This document shows positions 59,655-64,000 of a stretch of DNA of 64,000 nt, one piece after another; positions within the stretch are counted from its first letter, which is position 1, and each line of letters begins with the position of its first letter. Under the pieces are notes generated by a model. That model was not told where the DNA came from. It saw only the letters and a list, made by a program, of their open reading frames with translations, and ran no database searches. Source of the DNA: Tritrichomonas musculus (taxonomy: Eukaryota > Parabasalia > Tritrichomonadida > Tritrichomonadidae); assembly GCA_039105265.1 (NCBI GenBank), contig JAPFFF010000018.1:1302001-1366000 (forward strand), written 5' to 3'. The translations under genes and the position numbers were made by a program.

Positions 59655-60181
59655 ATTTCACGGTTGATGATCTAATGAAAGACATTCCGAATGATTTGAT
59701 ATACGAATCGACACATCCACAAAGTCAACAAAATGTCAACATGAAGTTTAAATATCATGGAGCATCAGGGTTTATTCTTTTAGTTTCACCAGAGACTGAT
59801 TGTGGAGATTCAACATTCACAATTGTTGGAAAGAACACATACATTTCATTCAAGAAGTTTGATAAAGCATTGAATTACAGTGGTCTTATTAAAGACAGCA
59901 ATTTAGTGATTTCATACAAGTCAGTTTCGAGTAATAATTATGGTAACAAAGTTGCACTTTATCCATTAAAGAAATTTCATAATGATTTCATAAGTAATAC
60001 AGCATCGTCAGTTTTGCATGTTATCTTTACATTGATAAGAATTTCATTTCTATTCACCAAAGATAAAATGTTTTTAGCATCCTTCTTTTCAAAACGATTC
60101 ATTCCGATGATTTTTGACAATTTGTTGAGTAACAATTTTGTCATTGGTAGTTCATACTATGAATTAATTGTGAATTTATTT
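59655..60181 (+). pseudogene. Recent partial copy of the HECT ligase gene
   Basis: This segment equals 51560-52086 of the HECT gene with about five substitutions in 527 bases (about 99%). It keeps the frame (an ORF runs 59675-60259 and ends in unrelated sequence) but has neither the gene's start nor its HECT domain. The junctions are abrupt: left of ATTTCACGG and right of AATTTATTT the sequences are unrelated. It could be a donor for gene conversion or simply debris; if translated it would yield one CUB-like module. Confidence 0.85.
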
Positions 60182-60366
60182 AAATTATCAAAAAATTCTG
60201 TAATTAGTGTTAATTTAATGAATACTTTTTTCTTTTGCTACTTTAATGAACTAAATTAACAGGTAAAAGATATCAAATAAAATATATACTTGTATATATT
60301 TGAATTTAAATAGATAAGCTTTCTACTATCTTCAGTCAACGGGAAATTGCCAAGATAAATACGTTT
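60182..60366. other. Spacer after the HECT-fragment copy
   Basis: 185 AT-rich bases; the copied ORF runs on into it to a stop at 60259. No other feature. Confidence 0.4.
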
Positions 60367-61083
60367 ATGAATGGAACATTCAAAGATGATTTCCCACCGA
60401 AAAAGTCAAATTATTATTTATATCTCTTTGATTCAATTCATAGAAATTATTTTGATACTTGCATAAAATATTTTCGTGACCCAAATACAAAATTAAGCAA
60501 TCATCAATATTTGATAGGTCTTGCTGGATTATGTAAAACAATCATAACAGTTCCTAAAATATGGAAATATTATTATTCAAAATTGGATGATTCTCATATT
60601 TTACATTTACCTGAATATGTCAAAAAGTTCACAGACAAAAATTATCATTTTTTTTTCGCGTAGAAATTGGACATGAATTCAAAAAAGAAAGTCCAATTGA
60701 CATCGAATTTAGAAAACTTTCACTTTTTGCATTCGAAATTTATTATTTCTCAAGTTTCATCCATACAATTAAGAAAAACTGCCCGGAAGGAATATTTCAT
60801 CAATTTTCTTTTGAAGAATCAGTTTTTTTCTTGTACCTTCATCCATTTAACCAAGAATTCATATTCTCGAAGAAAAAATATCATAAAAATATCGATTTTT
60901 ATATCAACTGCATTGCAGCAGCGACCAAGGCTTTTATGGAAGGATTAGGATATAAGCATGATCGAAAATCTTATACAACGAATGATAATTCTTCTTTAAG
61001 TGAACTAATTTTTCTTGATTTTCTTGATTTTTATGAAACAAATCTCAAAACAAACGAAAATACTTGTGAATATTTTTTATGAG
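60367..61083 (+). pseudogene. Hypothetical gene with a frame break at a T9 run
   Basis: The first part, 60367-60663, is a 98-residue ORF with a normal ATG (MNGTFKDDFPPKKSNYY). A second open stretch in another frame runs from about 60660 to a TGA at 61081-61083 (IGHEFKKESPIDIEFRKLS ... LSELIFLDFLDFYETNL). The switch coincides with a T9 tract at 60648-60656; one extra T would make a single ~239-residue frame. So this is either an assembly length error or a recent lesion. The protein is aromatic- and charge-rich and I recognise no family. Confidence that the two parts belong together is moderate. Confidence 0.5.
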
Positions 61084-61354
61084 AGGTTAAAATAACCTTG
61101 TCAATTTAGAGGTGAGAGCATTCTTTTTACAATTAGTTTATTGATAAAAATGAGTTGTATATGAAAATTTTTATTTTTAATTTTAATTTAGTCGGAGGAG
61201 TGAATAGAAGTATTCATGTGAAGTGAAAACTCGTTATTTAATTATTTTTTATTTTAGCTTTAATTGAATGAATATTAAGGGTTTCTACTTCTATGTATCC
61301 AATACTAACTTTCTCTATCGAAAAAGTTTCAATTTTTTTCTCTGATGTACGATA
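61084..61354. other. Gap before the LRR fragments
   Basis: 270 AT-rich bases without a supported feature. Confidence 0.35.
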
Positions 61355-61733
61355 CTAGGTCAATATTGACCTTAACATCCTGGTTGGCAAATCTTCATTC
61401 TCAGCGTCATAAATTGAAAGCATATTTGTTCCAACAAAAGTAACCGAAATTTGTGAAGGCTCGCAGATGTTCTTTTGCAATTTTATGTTCTCTATCAGCG
61501 TGCTTGAAAATGCTTTTTTCTCTATCGTTTGAATCTCACAATTTTCTGAGAATTCAATTTTTAAGAGGCTTCTACAAAAGTTAAAAGATGGCTCACATAA
61601 TTCTTTGACATGAGGTGGAATTAAAATATTTTCAATTGAAGAGCTTTCGAATGCTTTTTCCCCTGTGATTTGGAGTACAATTGAACTGCGAGCTCGAAGA
61701 AGGATGGTGTGAAGGAACGTGGCAACTGGAACA
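61355..61733 (-). pseudogene. BspA-like leucine-rich repeat gene fragment
   Basis: A minus-strand frame without start codon is open here between stops. It contains TpLRR/BspA-type repeats: ITGEKAFESSSIENILIPPH, VKELCEPSFNFC, LLKIEFSENCEIQTIEKKAF and LIENIKL. BspA-like proteins are a very large surface-protein family in trichomonads. It lacks the N-terminus and membrane anchor, so it is a remnant. Confidence 0.6.
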
Positions 61734-62056
61734 AGTTACAATTGAATCAAAAAAACGAACATTTTAGTAATTATTTGAATGAAAATGTGTTGCTTGGAAA
61801 AAGTGACAAACATAACGATGAATATGACACAATTCTATTTGTTAGTCGAACTATTCAAAACATCACAATTCCACCTAACATCAGAAGAATTGGTCAATAC
61901 GCGTTTTCGTATTGTAATTGCAATCAAAAAGTTGAATTACCACCAGATTCAAAACTCGAAATAATCAGCCCCAACGCGTTCTATAGATCATCAATTGAAC
62001 ACCTCAAAATTCCACAGCATGTCACACAAATATGCAATGATGCTTTTAGCGCGTAA
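61709..62056 (+). pseudogene. BspA-like leucine-rich repeat gene fragment, opposite strand
   Basis: A plus-strand frame (open from a GTG at 61709, no ATG) encodes about 115 residues with BspA LRRs: ITIPPNIRRIGQYAFSYC, KLEIISPNAFYRSSIEHLKI and VTQICNDAF, then a stop. It lies head-to-head with the minus-strand LRR fragment, overlapping it by about 25 bases. Confidence 0.6.
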
Positions 62057-62228
62057 ATTGTCTGGATTTTGTGAAATGGCTTGTTTCAGTGTATGATGTT
62101 GATAGAGTGAGAATTGTTGAATATGAAATTGCTCATTATTTGAAAACTTATTTTACATTAAAAATGTTGTTGATCCACTGAATTCTTTTGATTTTGCAAA
62201 TAGTTTTGATTGGCTGAATTCATTTGAA

Positions 62229-62492
62229 TTACCTCAGTTCTTTTGTTTTTGTGAAATAGCCTGTTTCACCAAATTGATCAGTTGTTGTAAATTGGTCAGT
62301 ATTATTAATGTGCTTTGAAAGTAATAATAGTGATGAATCACTGTATTTGTTTGAATTCGGGAAAGGCTTTGAATCACTGAATTCACTTGTCTTTGTGGAA
62401 TACACAGTTTTACCAAATTGATCTGTTGTCGTTAAATGGCTAGTATTACTGAAATGTTTAGAAGCACAAAAGTCGTTTGATTTTGTGAACAT
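62229..62492 (-). pseudogene. Ser/Thr-repeat remnant of a surface-type protein
   Basis: An 87-residue frame holds two copies of a ~45-residue unit (SKHFSNTSHLTTTDQFGKT and SKHINNTDQFTTTDQFGET). The alternating Ser/Thr-x-x-F pattern recalls the stalks of trichomonad BspA/Pmp-like proteins. The same composition continues in broken form on both sides. Probably a decayed stalk. Confidence 0.4.
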
Positions 62493-63410
62493 CTTTGAAT
62501 CACCGAAGACATTTGCTCAGTTTTAGTTAATTGATTCAACAAATCACATGAATTTATTATTGAATTCACCGGTCTTCTTGAAGTATTGAATTCCATTAAC
62601 ATGATTAGTTTCTGTAAAATGGCAGGTGTTTCTAAAATGAATTGGTAGAGAAAATGGTTTTGTTTAAAAAACTAAATCCATGTGATTTGCTAAAATCATA
62701 TGTCTCTGTGAAATGAATTGAGTCGACTCAATTGTTTTTTTTTTTTTTTTTTTTTCAAATGAAAATAAAAGTAATACAGACCATATTAGATCAATTTCAT
62801 ATCAATTTGTTTTTAAAGCATTGAAGCCTATTCAAATCAATTGGTTGAAAACTTGAATTACAATGAAATTTTAATGCAATTCAAAAATAAAGCAATCTAG
62901 ATGTTTGCAATATTTGACTGGAACTATTAGTGAACCTATAACGAATTTCTCTAATAGTGCCAATCCTGAGATAATATTTGAAAAAGAATTCAATATTATG
63001 ATTTTATTCATCTTCTATATAACCATTTTATTGATAAAAAAGTCGTTATCATTGCTATCATTGTCATCATTAGTGTTCGTTTTCCATTCATAAAAATCAA
63101 TTTAATCAGAATCATTGACTCTTTCAAGAAGTGTTTTGGCTTTTGGTCTTTTGAGACTACAGATTTCTACAAATTCCAAGGATCATTCAAATGAAATATT
63201 TTCCATTTTTCACCATTTTATGTTCTATTCAACATTTTTTTAATGTAAAAATCTTTGTTTTCATTTGTCTATTTGATATCTCTACTTTTTAATTAATTCT
63301 ATATCTTCTCAATCAACAAATAGTGAATTCATTGGTGTAACATCATTATCTGAAATTCCCTTTAATGATTGATAAATATCACTATCAAAATTCTTTTCTA
63401 TCTGCAAAAA

Positions 63411-63444
<34 letters not shown>

Positions 63445-63814
63445 CATCTAACAAAAACTTCCAAATGATGTATTGTATATATATATAAATTATTGTTGAA
63501 TGCAGTGACAATCATTTTTCCCTGTGAAACACACTACTTTTTTCTCTTCTTCTTTTTCATCAATTATTTCAAATTGAGAGAATTTAATGAATTCACACAG
63601 CTTTGAATGCTCCTTGAATTTCAATCTATTATAATAAGATGTGAGAGAATTTCAATTGAATGTTTGAAAAATCACTTTATTCGCTTTAAATATATGTGAA
63701 AATTCATTGTTTTCACTGGCTATTTGGTAATTTGTATGCTATTTCAATATTTTGAATTTTTAAGATGAATAAAAATATCAGAAGTGAAAGCATTGTTTAT
63801 ATAAATGAGTGAAT
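62493..63814. other. Decayed, homopolymer-rich region
   Basis: It holds T21 (62735-62755) and T32 (63413-63444) tracts. A plus-strand frame at 62905-63093 ends in a single hydrophobic segment (NIMILFIFYITILLI) followed by KK, and broken minus-strand Ser/Thr-rich pieces precede 62750. These could be scraps of surface-protein genes; no intact gene is supported. Confidence 0.4.
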
Positions 63815-64000
63815 TTATTCAAGAGCCAATTTGATGTTGTTTACGACTGATTCAAAAACATTAAGGATGGTCTTTGGTTCTTTAGAAATTTCATCTAATT
63901 CATATGAACCATCGCCTTTCTTTCTAATAATAGATTCGCAAATAACACCTCTCTTTGGCTTCTGTGTAATTGTATATTCTCTGACTTCAAGCCATTTATC
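63815..64000 (-). CDS. C-terminal end of an unidentified gene (5' part beyond window)
   Basis: The frame is open from the window edge (64000) to a TAA at 63815-63817, giving 61 residues: it begins DKWLEVREYTITQKPKRG and ends FESVVNNIKLALE. Codon use and the mixed charged/hydrophobic pattern look like a real, conserved protein end. No family is recognised from this short piece. Confidence 0.6.
   Translation of the reverse strand, partial: DKWLEVREYTITQKPKRGVICESIIRKKGDGSYELDEISKEPKTILNVFESVVNNIKLALE

Overview
The window looks like the nuclear genome of a parabasalid protist, most probably a Tritrichomonas/Trichomonas relative. The DNA is very AT-rich. Every recognisable gene is a single uninterrupted reading frame. 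Intergenic gaps are short between housekeeping genes. At least eleven genes have a TCA(T/C)(A/T)-type initiator (Inr) a few to about 50 bases before the ATG, as known from Trichomonas vaginalis. One gene (27.5-28.8 kb) encodes a protein of the parabasalid initiator-binding-domain (IBP39) family, and other products (F5/8 type C proteins with a BTB-like front, BspA-like LRR fragments, Sel1-repeat kinases, giant HECT ligases) are typical of this group. The species is inferred; no rRNA or tRNA was seen.

Layout. 0-6 kb: a TRIC-like membrane protein cut by the window edge, divergent from a cyclin with a huge arginine/aspartate repeat tail, then a PROPPIN-like WD protein. 6-10 kb: gene-poor, with diverged repeats, a perfect hairpin and a broken, unclassified minus-strand coding fossil. 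10-20 kb: dense genes (F5/8 type C protein, RNF10-like RING E3, VPS26, a secreted GH43 glycosidase, a NOXRED1-like dehydrogenase, a possible winged-helix protein). 20-25.4 kb: a 2 kb gap, then an apparently complete pogo/Tc1-mariner-type DNA transposon and a GC-rich nested palindrome. 25.4-32.1 kb: VPS33, initiator-binding protein, importin-beta-like karyopherin. 32.1-34.1 kb: a nest of inverted-repeat (MITE-like) elements. 34.1-54.7 kb: a TopBP1/Dpb11-like BRCT protein, a 1502-residue protein of unknown function, SBDS and a 3383-residue HECT ubiquitin ligase. 55.1-59.0 kb: a kinase fused to an almost perfectly homogenised Sel1 array. 59-64 kb: a decayed region holding a roughly 99% identical 527-bp copy of an internal HECT-gene segment, a frame-broken gene, head-to-head BspA LRR fragments, Ser/Thr repeat debris, and the 3' end of another gene at the window edge.

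The genes do not form an operon. Shared themes are endosomal traffic (VPS26, VPS33, PROPPIN-like), ubiquitin (RNF10-like, HECT), and transcription (cyclin, initiator-binding protein, possible winged-helix protein). The strongest leads are the RD-repeat cyclin, the Inr in front of the initiator-binding gene, the recent HECT segment duplication, and the self-contained transposon that carries a host-type Inr.
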